This document shows positions 48,719 through 57,146 of a DNA stretch of 57,146 nt, piece after piece. The notes beneath the pieces were generated by a model. The model saw only the letters and a program-made list of their open reading frames with translations, had not been told where the DNA came from and searched no databases. The position numbers and the translations under genes are program-made. The stretch spans positions 1-57,146 of the forward strand of contig JAQEDJ010000010.1 in assembly GCA_027669525.1 (NCBI GenBank), read 5' to 3'. This DNA is from Coriobacteriaceae bacterium AM48-5. Lineage in GTDB: Bacteria > Actinomycetota > Coriobacteriia > Coriobacteriales > Coriobacteriaceae. How positions within the stretch are numbered: position 1 is the stretch's first letter; each line of letters starts with the position of its first letter.

Positions 48719-49389
48719 ATGAACGAAGCAGTTCCCGAGGCACCGTCGAGTGTCGAATCGATGGCAAAGCAAGGTTGCGAAAAGCTCGGTCTGGAAGCGT
48801 TTGATGCGCTGGTCCGTCGTGCCCGTACGTGCCGTCGCTTTGACGAGTCTATGCGCGTGCCGCGCGAGTTTTTGCTCGAGCTGGCGGAACTGGCGCACCT
48901 GGCTCCCTGCGGCGCCAATGCTCAGCGTCTGCGCTTTCACGTGGTGAGCGGTGCAGAGGACTGCGCGCGTGTATTTGACGAGCTTGCATGGGCCGGTGCG
49001 CTCAAGGATTGGCCGGGTCCCGATGAGGGCGAGCGCCGACCGGCTACATCGCGATTCTTGCTGAGCGCGCCGTTCCGGGCAAGCCCGCCGCTCCCATTAC
49101 CGATGTCGACACGGGCATTACCGCGCAGACGATGATGCTCGCCGCCCGCAGCGCCACGCCCGAGGTGGCAGCCTGCATGTTCAAGGCCTTTACGCCCCAC
49201 GCGATCGATGCCATGGGGCTCGATAACGACAAGTATGAGCTCAAGCTGATCATGGCGTTTGGCATTCCGGCCGAGACACAGGTGATCGATGCGATCGATT
49301 CCAACCCCGACGGCTCCATCAATTATTGGCGCGACGAGGCGCGGGTGCACCACGTACCCAAGCGTCCGCTTGCCGACGTGCTGCTGTAG
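48719..49389 (+). CDS. Nitroreductase-family flavoprotein
   Basis: The protein has about 223 residues. The NTR fold is indicated by RRARTCRRFDESMRVPREFL (FMN-binding RxSRR-like segment), LAHLAPCGANAQRLRF, TDVDTGITAQTMMLAARS and the C-terminal YWRDEARVHHVPKR. Such enzymes reduce nitro groups, quinones or unsaturated carbonyls using FMN and NAD(P)H. ATG 48719 lies far from AAGGAC, and ATG 48758 could also be used. A one-base loss at 49035 (CCC read as CC) breaks the frame; repair gives GERPTGYIAILAERAV. Confidence 0.86.
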
Positions 49390-49422
49390 TTGTGCGTCGT
49401 TGCGGTGCAATCCGGCGGCAAA

Positions 49423-49457
49423 ATCACCACAAAGGCTCCTGTCCCCTTTGTGGTGGT
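49423..49457. repeat. CTGTCCC-loop palindrome, 13-bp stem
   Basis: ATCACCACAAAGG (49423-49435) pairs with 49445-49457 (one G-U pair) around the loop CTCCTGTCC. It is nearly the same as the 36661 copy, with matching stem and loop. Confidence 0.85.
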
Positions 49458-49472
49458 ACGAGGGGAGGGTGT

Positions 49473-50014
49473 GTGGCAGATCTGTATTTGGTGCGGCATG
49501 GGCAGACTGAGCTCAATGTGCAGAGCATTTTGCAGGGCTGGCACGATTCGCCGCTTACGGCGCGCGGGCGCGAGCAGGCGCTGACGGCGCGTACGGCGTT
49601 TGCGGCGCGTGGCGTGGCCTTTGATCATGTGTATTCCTCGCCGTTGGGCCGGGCGCGGCATACGGCCGAGCTTATCGTTGGCGAGGGCCGTTCCATTGAG
49701 CTGGTCGATGACCTGCGTGAGTGGCATTTTGGCTCGCTGGAGGGCACATCAAATCGCGAGATGCCGCCGCAGCCTGGGGCGATTATCCGGTGGCCTTTGG
49801 CGGCGAGTCGGAAGTGCAGCTTCAGTCGCGCATGGTCGCGGCGCTGTCCCGCATCATGGCCAGGCCGCAGCACGACTGCGTGCTGGCGGTTTCCCACGGC
49901 TCAGCCTGCCAGGAGTTTCTTGAGTATGTGACTGGCGGGGGAGAGCTGCCCGACAACGGTGCCGTGCTTCATTTTGGCTATTGCGATGGGGCGTTTTCGC
50001 TCTTGGGTTGGTAA
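49473..50014 (+). CDS. Histidine phosphatase-family protein (phosphoglycerate mutase-like)
   Basis: The protein has about 180 residues. GTG 49473 is preceded by AGGGGAGGG. The catalytic LYLVRHGQTELN (RHG) is at the N-terminus; further motifs are SSPLGRARHTAEL, WHFGSLEG and AVSHGSACQEF (second His). The size and motifs match small acid or alpha-ribazole-like phosphatases of the dPGM superfamily; the true substrate is not known. A one-base loss at 49767 (CCC read as CC) breaks the frame; repair gives MPPAAWGDYPVAFGGE. Its paralogue follows after 17 bases. Confidence 0.9.
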
Positions 50015-50031
50015 CGAACGAAAGGACCCCT

Positions 50032-50666
50032 ATGAATAAAGATCTGTATCTGGTCCGTCATGGACAGACGATATTCAACCTTAAGCGCATTATTCAGGGC
50101 TGGAGTGACTCGCCGCTTACGCAGTTGGGTTGCGACCAGGCGGCGCGCGCCGGCATGTTTTTACGTGCGCGCGGCATTGAGCCCGATCATGCCTACACCT
50201 CCACGCTTCATCGCACCGAGCAGACTATCGCCAACTTGTGGCCGGGCTTGGCGTACGAGCGCCTGGACGGCCTGCGTGAGTGGTTCTTTGGCGACTTTGA
50301 GGCCGAGCGCGTGATGCTCATGCCCGAGCGCCCGTGGCGCGATTTCTATCGCCAGTTTGGCGGCGAGGGTCAGATGCAGGTGCGTGAGCGCATGGTGACG
50401 ACGCTGACCGAGCTCATGCGACGCCCGGACACGAGTGCGTCCTTGCGGTGAGCCACGGATCGGCCATCAAGGAGTTTTTGGATTACGTGAAGGGCACGGA
50501 GGCCGACGAGCGCGAGCGCGTGCCGGGCAACTGCTCGGTGCTGCATTTCGTGTTTGACGATACGACCGATACGTTTGAACTGGTTGAGATCTTTACGCAG
50601 GAAGACTACGCGCGCGAGCTGGGGCTTGAGCCGCTCGTGGCTGCCGCGGGTCCGCAGCGCGGGTAG
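50032..50666 (+). CDS. Histidine phosphatase-family protein (tandem paralogue)
   Basis: The protein has about 211 residues. ATG 50032 follows AAAGGA. Motifs: LYLVRHGQTIFN, SDSPLTQLG, TSTLHRTEQTI, WFFGDFEAE and AVSHGSAIKEFLDYVKG. It shares the whole layout with the upstream gene (RHGQT, IIQGW/ILQGW, SPLT), so the pair arose by duplication. It has a longer C-terminus. A one-base loss at 50427 (GGG read as GG) breaks the frame; repair gives RRPGHECVLAVSHG. Confidence 0.9.
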
Positions 50667-50712
50667 TTTGGGCGTGGCGGTGCGGGTCGCCGACTTACTT
50701 CTCGACGCAAAA

Positions 50713-50749
50713 GGGGCGGAGATGCATGTACCTGCTGCATCTCCGCCCC
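50713..50749. terminator. Bidirectional terminator between convergent genes
   Basis: GGGGCGGAGATGCA (50713-50726) pairs perfectly with 50736-50749 around a 9-nt loop, with AAAA before the stem (T-run on the minus strand) and TGTTTG after. Confidence 0.85.
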
Positions 50750-50794
50750 CTGTTTGTTGAGCTGCCGATTTTTGTGCTGGGCGGTCTGGTCTTG

Positions 50795-51477
50795 CTAGAA
50801 CCGCGCGACCTGGTGCGTGAGCAGACCTGTCGGAACTTGCGGCGCGGCGCCGCTGACCTGCGCGGCGGGGAAGAGCACGGCAACGGTAAAGTTGAACGGC
50901 TCCTTGCCGGTGTACGTTCCGGCGGCACGGGCCTCATCGGCCAGCAGCTGCGACGCCCCGGTCAGAGCGGCGGCGTAGGCGGGGTCGTCGGTCAGTGCCG
51001 GCTCCGGTGCTTGGTCGAGCATAGCGCGGATGGCCCCGACGGCGTCCTCGCGCTTGACCTCCCACGCGCGGTGCGTAATGCCCGCGGGGTCGGTGACGGC
51101 GTAGAGCGACGCGCCCTCTTTGGCGGCGCCCAGGATGATATCCATGACGGGCGAGGCCTCGTAGGCGAGCGACACGGGGCGCGGCTGCACCTTGAGCTCG
51201 GCGATCGCGCGCGCGGCGGCGGCCACGTCGGCGCTGCCATCGCCCTTGCCGTCCGCAAGTACACTCGTCGGGCAGATCGCCACGACACCCGTCACGCGTC
51301 CCGGCTCGCCCGAGCATTCGTACACGTAATACGCCGCACCCGGGTCCTTGAGCATCAGCCATCGGCAAGGGCTCCGCGCAGAGCATCGTTGCCGCTCAGG
51401 ATGCTGCCCATTGCAGGCAGCGCCTCGAGTACGCGGTCCTGAGCCGGGCGGATGCAGGGAAACGGAAGTGCTTTCAT
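50795..51477 (-). CDS. DUF1015-like protein, short form
   Basis: The protein has about 227 residues. The N-terminus MKALPFPCIRPAQDRVLEAL matches the start of DUF1015 proteins, and AYYVYECSGEPGRVTGVVAI is also DUF1015-like, as is the region around HRAWEVKR. It is much shorter than the usual about 400 residues. A one-base loss at about 51358 (GGCCTG read as GGCTG on the minus strand) separates the first 40 residues. DUF1015 members have been linked to D- and L-serine metabolism (SerK-type kinase) in some organisms, but I would not assign that here. It neighbours an M20 peptidase on the same strand. Confidence 0.6.
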
Positions 51478-51516
51478 GGGCGGTCCTAACGCACGAGTCG
51501 GTTTGTTCGCGGCTTA

Positions 51517-52737
51517 TTATGCCCCAACTTGGCCGCTCGCGTCCCAGAGCACGTTATCGGCGAGCGCGATTAGCACCTGCTGACAACGAACGATATCGGC
51601 ATGGGGCACATATTCGTTGGGCTTGTGTGCGAGCGCGAGCGACCCGGGACCGTAGCTCATGCAATTGCGGTTGCCTGTCTTGCCGGCAATGACGGCGGTG
51701 TCGGTGTAGCCGGTAAAGAAGCCGACGGTCGTGTCCGCGTCCGTCACGTCATCGGCGGCACGCTTGAGCGCTGCTAGAAGGGGAGAGTTCGGGTCGCGCT
51801 CGATGGCGGGGCGGTCGCCCGTCACGGTGTAGCTGCCATGGCAACCGGGAACGGCGGCTTCGGCGACGGCGATGGCCTGCTCTACCATGCGCGTCGCGGC
51901 GGCCGTATCGGTCGGCGGGGTCAGACGCATGTCGACCCAGACTTTGGCGCGGTCGGGCACGACATAGGGGCGATATCCGCCCTCGATTTGGCCAAACGTG
52001 ATGGTCGAAGACCCCAGTTCATCGTGCGCGGGCAGCGCCACAAACACGCGACGGAGCGAACACACGACCTCGGCCATGGCGGCGACGGCATCCGCGCCCT
52101 TCCACGGCTGGCTCGCATGCGCCGTTACGCCAGCCATTTCAATCTCGAACCACGTGCGCCCCTTGTGCGCCACCTGAATCTGTCCGTCGGTGGGTTCGGT
52201 GTCCAGCACCCATTCACGCGAGCCGACCCAGCCGGCATCGATCGCGGCCTCTGAGCCGCGCATAAAGTCTTCCTCGTCGACCGAGCAGATGAGCGAAAAG
52301 CCGCGGCGGGGCAACGCGCCATCCGCCGCCACGCGCTCGAGCGTATGGATCAGTGCGGCAATAGCGCAGGCCAGGCCACCCTTCATATCGCAGGCACCGC
52401 GGCCATAGAGTTTATCGTCGCGCACAACCGCCCCAAGCGGTGCGATGTCTGCGTCCCAGCCATCGCCCAAGGTGACGGTATCCATGTGGCAGATATAGAT
52501 CAGCCGCGGCTCGTCGCTTTGGCCCGGCACGGTGACTTTAAGGTTGCGGCGCCCGGGCAGCACTTCGAGCTCCTCAATCTGCACGGCATCGAGCGCAGAA
52601 CTATCAAGTTGTGCCAGCTGCTGCTCAATGAGCCTCTTAATGAAGCGCTCAATTTCATCCTCATACGCGCCCGGGTCTGAGCTGTCGATCCGCACAAGCT
52701 CCTGCGCAAGCCGCCAGGCAAAGTCCTCATCAACCAT
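51517..52737 (-). CDS. M20-family metallopeptidase (ArgE/DapE-like)
   Basis: The protein has 406 residues from ATG 52737 (GAGG six bases upstream). M20 ligands: YICHMDTVTLGDGW (His, Asp), GRGACDMKGGLA (bridging Asp), SVDEEDFMRGSEAA (Glu pair), DTEPT (Asp) and a C-terminal EYVPHADI (His). The dimerisation domain contains HKGRTWFEIEMAGVTAHAS. It hydrolyses an amide bond of an N-acyl amino acid or dipeptide in the cytoplasm; the substrate is not clear. No frame break. It is divergent from the nuclease-like gene at 52891. Confidence 0.93.
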   Translation of the reverse strand: MVDEDFAWRLAQELVRIDSSDPGAYEDEIERFIKRLIEQQLAQLDSSALDAVQIEELEVLPGRRNLKVTVPGQSDEPRLIYICHMDTVTLGDGWDADIAPLGAVVRDDKLYGRGACDMKGGLACAIAALIHTLERVAADGALPRRGFSLICSVDEEDFMRGSEAAIDAGWVGSREWVLDTEPTDGQIQVAHKGRTWFEIEMAGVTAHASQPWKGADAVAAMAEVVCSLRRVFVALPAHDELGSSTITFGQIEGGYRPYVVPDRAKVWVDMRLTPPTDTAAATRMVEQAIAVAEAAVPGCHGSYTVTGDRPAIERDPNSPLLAALKRAADDVTDADTTVGFFTGYTDTAVIAGKTGNRNCMSYGPGSLALAHKPNEYVPHADIVRCQQVLIALADNVLWDASGQVGA

Positions 52738-52890
52738 ATGCAACCTCACAATCAGTTTGCTTTCCAAACCGATTGTAAGCCTCCTGAGAGATCCGCGACG
52801 TGGGCGTGGCAGTATTTACCGTTCGCAGGCCGAGCCAGCGCGTTTGCCGTCCGAGCGGGTTTACAAGCGACGCAGCGGGTACGTACCTTC

Positions 52891-53940
52891 ATGGACGACA
52901 TGCTGTGCGACATATCTGCCTTTCGGTATCACCGGATACCTCCACAGGTCTTGGCAATAATGCCGGACCTGCCCGATTCTGCGGACGATCCGCGCAGGGA
53001 GCACCTATGTGAGCATCCGCTCGTCACGCATTTCCTGGGCACCCCGTTACACGTGTTGGCGCAGGGCAGCTGCGGACGTAAGGGCGATCGCATTGTCAGG
53101 CATGTTTGGAACGGGGAGAGGCCGTTTGATTCCGTGCGGCAGACGGAGTTTGGCCTCGATGTTGCGTCCCCACTTTTTACCCTGCTGACTCTGGCTTCCT
53201 CGGTCTCAAACGAGCGTCTAATCATGTGCATGTATGAGATGTGCGGCACCTTTGCCGTGTGCAAGATTGCGCCTCAGGTAAAGTCGGCACTTGAGCAGGC
53301 ATATGGGAGCCGATGGAGTGACGCACGGTCGGGCTGGGAAAACGTAAAGGATGTCTCGGGGAATCCAACGGACTTGTGGAAACGACCTCCCTTGATCGAG
53401 CTCTCTGAGCTTACAGAGTTCGTCGATAAGGTCCGGGGGCTCCGCGGCGCTAAAACGTTCATACGAGCCGCGAAATGCATTACGGGGGTGGCAGCATCGC
53501 CGCTCGAGGTCCAGGCTTCGATGCTGTTTGGCCTTACGAGGTTGCGCGGCGGCGAAGGGCTGAGCCTTACCAATAACGTTGAGATTCGTATGACGCGCAG
53601 CGCCCGCCTGATTTCGGGGCTTGATAGGCGCTATGCCGATATCCTGCTGGCAAATAAGGACGGCAGTCGAGAGTGTCTGGTTGAATGCCAAGGTAAAGCC
53701 ATTCACGGATCCATTGAATCCAAGATCTCGGACTCCGATCGAACGACGGCCTTGCAAGCCATGGGATATCCCGTCGTTCTGATGACCTATGGTCAGCTGG
53801 CCGACTTCGATGCCTTCCGCGTGGTGATGGAGCTCATCATGTCCTATCTCGATGTGCCGCTGAAAGACAAGACGCCGCGACAGCAGGAGCTCGAACGGCG
53901 GCTTCGTGAGGAGATTTTTATCGATTGGGCGGGAATGTAG
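52891..53940 (+). CDS. Predicted PD-(D/E)XK nuclease-fold protein, paralogue of the 43277 gene
   Basis: The protein has 349 residues if started at ATG 52891 (MDDMLCDISAFRYHRIPPQV); the open frame extends to 52738 but that start overlaps the divergent peptidase. It shares block order with the 43277-44485 protein: HPL/HVLAQG, FGLDVASPLFTLLTLAS, MYEMCGTFAV, SPLEVQAS, YADILL (D250), LVECQGK (E265, K269), then DRTTALQAMGYPVVLMTYGQ. ECQGK fits the E-x-K of the PD-(D/E)XK site better than the paralogue's EYNG. The function is unknown; a single-gene nuclease with regulatory half is inferred. No strong ribosome-binding site. Confidence 0.6.
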   Translation: MDDMLCDISAFRYHRIPPQVLAIMPDLPDSADDPRREHLCEHPLVTHFLGTPLHVLAQGSCGRKGDRIVRHVWNGERPFDSVRQTEFGLDVASPLFTLLTLASSVSNERLIMCMYEMCGTFAVCKIAPQVKSALEQAYGSRWSDARSGWENVKDVSGNPTDLWKRPPLIELSELTEFVDKVRGLRGAKTFIRAAKCITGVAASPLEVQASMLFGLTRLRGGEGLSLTNNVEIRMTRSARLISGLDRRYADILLANKDGSRECLVECQGKAIHGSIESKISDSDRTTALQAMGYPVVLMTYGQLADFDAFRVVMELIMSYLDVPLKDKTPRQQELERRLREEIFIDWAGM

Positions 53941-54212
53941 TCGCGCGGTGGGTAAACGGTAGCGCGAGCTAGAGTTCTGGTCGCAAAAAGGCTTCAATTT
54001 TGCCTTGGAGGGACCCTAAAAATGCTATCTAGAATAAGTTGTTTCGGAAAATAGACAGTCAACTTACATTCGGCACATAGAGACCGATTTTTACCTACTA
54101 AAGTCCCTGATAAAGCTGTTTATCAAAGCGGGCGTGCTTAGCGACTGGAGCCTCACTATCGATTATCTGAAAAAACTTGTTCTGGGTATCATTTTAAAGA
54201 CGTCCGGAGCAA
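53941..54212. other. AT-rich intergenic region after the nuclease-like gene
   Basis: About 270 bases markedly AT-richer than the flanks. There is a small GATAAA...TTTATC inverted repeat (about 54110-54125) but no gene, no copy of the 26-bp repeat and no other recognised element. Confidence 0.5.
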
Positions 54213-54248
54213 CAAAATCGCCCCCCGTTTCGTGAATACGGGGGGCGA
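54213..54248 (-). terminator. Terminator after serA
   Basis: TCGCCCCCCGT (54218-54228) pairs with ACGGGGGGCGA (54238-54248) and is followed on the minus strand by TTTTG. Confidence 0.88.
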
Positions 54249-54287
54249 ATGGGCTTCGTGGTCTGTCTGGCAGGCTTGGCACCGGCG

Positions 54288-55451
54288 CTATTTAATCACG
54301 CGCACGCGATACATCGACGGAATCTGCTTGAGCGCCTCGATCGTGCTGCCGTCCAGGTGCTCATCGGTGTCGAACATGGTGTAGGCGTTCTCGCCAGCGG
54401 ACTCGTTGGTCATGCGCTGCACATTGGCGTTGTCCTTGGCGAGAATGGCCGTGATCTGGCCGATCATGTTGGGCACGTTGGCATGCAGGCAGGCAATACG
54501 GCTTGCGGCGCGCGCCTTGCCCATGCTGCAGGCGGGGTAGTTGACGCTGTGCGCGATGTTGCCGTTTTCCAGGTAATCCTTGAGCTCGCTGATGGCCATG
54601 TCGGCGCAGTTGGCCTCGGCCTCGCCGGTGCCGGCGCCCGAATGCGTGGTGATAAACGTATTGGGCATCTTGACGGTCTTGGGCGTGGCAAAGTCGCAGC
54701 TAAACCAGCTGAGCTTGCCCTCGCGCAGGGCGGCGTCGACGGCGTCCTCGTCAATGATGGTCTCGCGCGCGTAGTTGATGAGCACGGCGTCGGGCGCCAG
54801 CAGGTTAATCTGCTCGGTGCTGATCATACCGATGGTGTCGGCCTTGCTGGGCACGTGCACGGTGAGGTAGTCGCAGCCGCGGCACAGATCCTCGAGCGTG
54901 CCCACGCGCTGCACCTCGCGGCTCAGCACCCACGCGTGCTCGACGGAAATGAACGGGTCGTAGCCGTAGACGTCCATGCCCAGATCGACGCAGGCGTTGG
55001 CGACCTTGGAGCCTACGTTGCCCAGGCCGATGACGCCGATGCGCTTGCCCTTGAGCTCGCGGCCCACAAAGGCCTTCTTGGCCTTTTCGGCATCGACCTG
55101 AATCTCGGGGTCGTCGGCGTTGTTGCGCACCCAGTTCATCGACTGCACGACGCCGCGGCTCGAAAGCACCAGCATGCCCAGGACGAGCTCCTTGACGGCG
55201 TTGCTGTTGGCACCGGGGGAGTTAAAGACGACGACGCCCTTCTTGGCGTACTCCTCGACGGGGATGTTGTTGACGCCGGCGCCGCAGCGGGCGATGGCGC
55301 GGATGCCCTCGGGCAGCTCGTGGCCGTGCAGGTCGGTGGAGCGCATCAGAATAGCGTCGGCCTCCTCGGCGGTGCCCACAAACTCGTAGCCCTCGCCAAA
55401 TTCGACTTTGCCGTCCTTGGTAATGTCGTCGATGGTTTTAATCTTGCGCAT
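54288..55451 (-). CDS. serA: D-3-phosphoglycerate dehydrogenase
   Basis: SerA oxidises 3-phosphoglycerate to 3-phosphohydroxypyruvate with NAD+, the first step of serine synthesis. The protein has 387 residues: the substrate domain (IARCGAGVNNIP), NAD-binding GVIGLGNVGSKVA, VHVPSKADT, NYARETIIDEDAVDAAL with the catalytic Arg, and THSGAGTGEAEANC with the catalytic His. The C-terminal about 75 residues are an ACT domain (VPNMIGQITAILAKDNANV), the usual place for serine feedback. It is 69 bases downstream of serC and clearly cotranscribed. Confidence 0.95.
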   Translation of the reverse strand: MRKIKTIDDITKDGKVEFGEGYEFVGTAEEADAILMRSTDLHGHELPEGIRAIARCGAGVNNIPVEEYAKKGVVVFNSPGANSNAVKELVLGMLVLSSRGVVQSMNWVRNNADDPEIQVDAEKAKKAFVGRELKGKRIGVIGLGNVGSKVANACVDLGMDVYGYDPFISVEHAWVLSREVQRVGTLEDLCRGCDYLTVHVPSKADTIGMISTEQINLLAPDAVLINYARETIIDEDAVDAALREGKLSWFSCDFATPKTVKMPNTFITTHSGAGTGEAEANCADMAISELKDYLENGNIAHSVNYPACSMGKARAASRIACLHANVPNMIGQITAILAKDNANVQRMTNESAGENAYTMFDTDEHLDGSTIEALKQIPSMYRVRVIK

Positions 55452-55520
55452 GAAAAACTCCTTAGCGGATTTGTTTATAACAAGTGGTTTGAAGTGGCTG
55501 GTCGGCCCGCTCGTTGCGGG

Positions 55521-56643
<1,123 letters not shown>

Positions 56644-56869
56644 CTTCTAGTTCCCCTCGTAGTCGTTTGAACGTTCGGGATACTTTAGCACAGTGGAGCG
56701 TCAGGCGCGACCGAATCACAGCAAAACCCGAGTGCGCCGCTATGATTTACAGGATGGTTACATGGGGGAGGGGTGCTTTACTCCTCGGGCAAATCCAAAT
56801 CTGCGAGCGAAGGCATGAGGTTCTCTAGGCGCTTGATTTCTTCGTCGCAAATTAGCTAACCCCTGGTCA
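56644..56869. other. Spacer upstream of serC, containing a peptide-like fragment
   Basis: This 226-bp region must carry the serC promoter. On the minus strand a 24-codon open segment (about 56776-56848, ICDEEIKRLENLMPSLADL...) ends in TAA but is preceded by an in-frame stop and lacks a start; it may be a gene remnant. I see no T-box or other serine-type leader. Confidence 0.35.
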
Positions 56870-57146
56870 CTACGACGCCAGCGTGGCGATGACGGCTTCG
56901 TCGCCGGCGTATATGAGGGTGTTGCCGTCGGGGATGATCGTTTGGCCGTCGCGTTTGAGCATCACCACGATAAAGGGGTGCTTGCCTTGCGGCACGTCGC
57001 GCAGGCGCTGACCGGCCAGGCGACCGTGGGGCGTCACGGTGACCTCGCGCAGCGTAACCTCGGCACGCTCTTCGAACGGTTGGGCTGCCATCACCAGAGG
57101 TCGCCTTCCTCGATGACGGTATCGCCGTTGGGCAGTACCGGGTGCG
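56870..57146 (-). CDS. C-terminus of a TrkA_C (RCK_C)-domain transporter or regulator, 5' end outside window
   Basis: Only the last about 92 residues are present. LPNGDTVIEEGDL, PFEERAEVTLREVTV and HPFIVVMLKRDGQTIIPDGNTLIYAGDEAVIATLAS are two halves of a TrkA_C-like beta-rich ligand-binding domain, as at the C-terminus of NhaP2/CPA1-type K+ or Na+/H+ antiporters and Trk regulators. Restoring one base at about 57096 (CTCCTGG read as CTCTGG) joins the two halves. I cannot tell which transporter precedes it. Confidence 0.65.
   Translation of the reverse strand, partial: APGTAQRRYRHRGRRPLVMAAQPFEERAEVTLREVTVTPHGRLAGQRLRDVPQGKHPFIVVMLKRDGQTIIPDGNTLIYAGDEAVIATLAS

Noticed and set aside
52738..52890. 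Upstream extension of the second nuclease-like gene
   Set aside because: The start at 52738 abuts the start of the divergent peptidase and leaves no promoter space; the extra residues match nothing in the paralogue.
56776..56848. Short open segment upstream of serC as a gene
   Set aside because: It has an in-frame stop directly before it and no start codon except an internal ATG giving 12 residues; at most a remnant.

Overview
This 57 kb window is high-GC bacterial DNA that looks like a chromosome fragment from a Coriobacteriia gut actinobacterium, most likely Collinsella or a close relative. The reasons are the giant Ig-like/DUF4430 surface proteins, QueH-type queuosine synthesis, a class III fructose-bisphosphatase, a metal-controlled P-type ATPase with a separate HMA protein, and dense intergenic palindromes. 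The genus is an inference; there is no rRNA to confirm it, and I see no tRNA genes and no CRISPR array.

Layout. 1-7.1 kb: a giant surface protein (N-terminus outside the window) and a second DUF4430 protein in tandem. 7.3-10.3 kb (minus): fbp followed by two GtrA membrane proteins. 10.6-17.1 kb: DegV, a putative barrel enzyme, a 56-aa membrane peptide, an RsmB/NOP2-type RNA methyltransferase, a divergent methionyl-tRNA synthetase and a DUF3267 zincin. 17.1-24.8 kb: queH, queA and tgt (three queuosine steps), interrupted by a coiled-coil tail-anchored protein, a short-chain dehydrogenase and two copies of a structured repeat, then a LOG-family protein. 24.8-29.0 kb: the main accessory island, a RelB/YafQ toxin-antitoxin pair facing a 1003-aa primase-helicase of the TOTE conflict-system type, with a palindrome where the two genes meet and a 228-bp element with 35-bp inverted ends just upstream. 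29.3-32.5 kb: DegV, HAD phosphatase, M20 dipeptidase. 32.9-36.5 kb: the pstSCAB phosphate importer. 36.7-40 kb: ABC-F ATPase, Cof-type phosphatase, DtxR-family regulator. 40.2-43 kb: heavy-metal ATPase, HMA protein and ArsR/SmtB repressor with a clear operator-promoter. 43-45 kb: a predicted AbiEi-like/PD-(D/E)XK nuclease gene bracketed by four copies of a 26-bp repeat. 45-52.7 kb: DEDD exonuclease, ArsP_2-type metal exporter, YaiI, HdeD-like protein, nitroreductase, two histidine phosphatases, a DUF1015-like protein and an M20 peptidase. 52.9-53.9 kb: a second copy of the nuclease-like family. 54.2-57.1 kb: serC-serA and the tail of a TrkA_C-domain protein that runs off the window.

Caution on sequence quality. 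About 25 single-base frame disruptions interrupt otherwise intact, conserved genes (fbp, pstS, pstC, serC and others). Nearly all are loss of one base from a short homopolymer, usually G or C. I read them as uncorrected long-read assembly errors and annotate each gene at its full restored span; protein sequences quoted across these sites are reconstructed.

The most interesting material is (1) the TOTE-type primase-helicase with its TA neighbour and repeat elements, (2) the nuclease gene bracketed by 26-bp repeats that keep a conserved reading frame, and (3) several families of structured intergenic repeats, one of which supplies the stop codons of the genes beside it.
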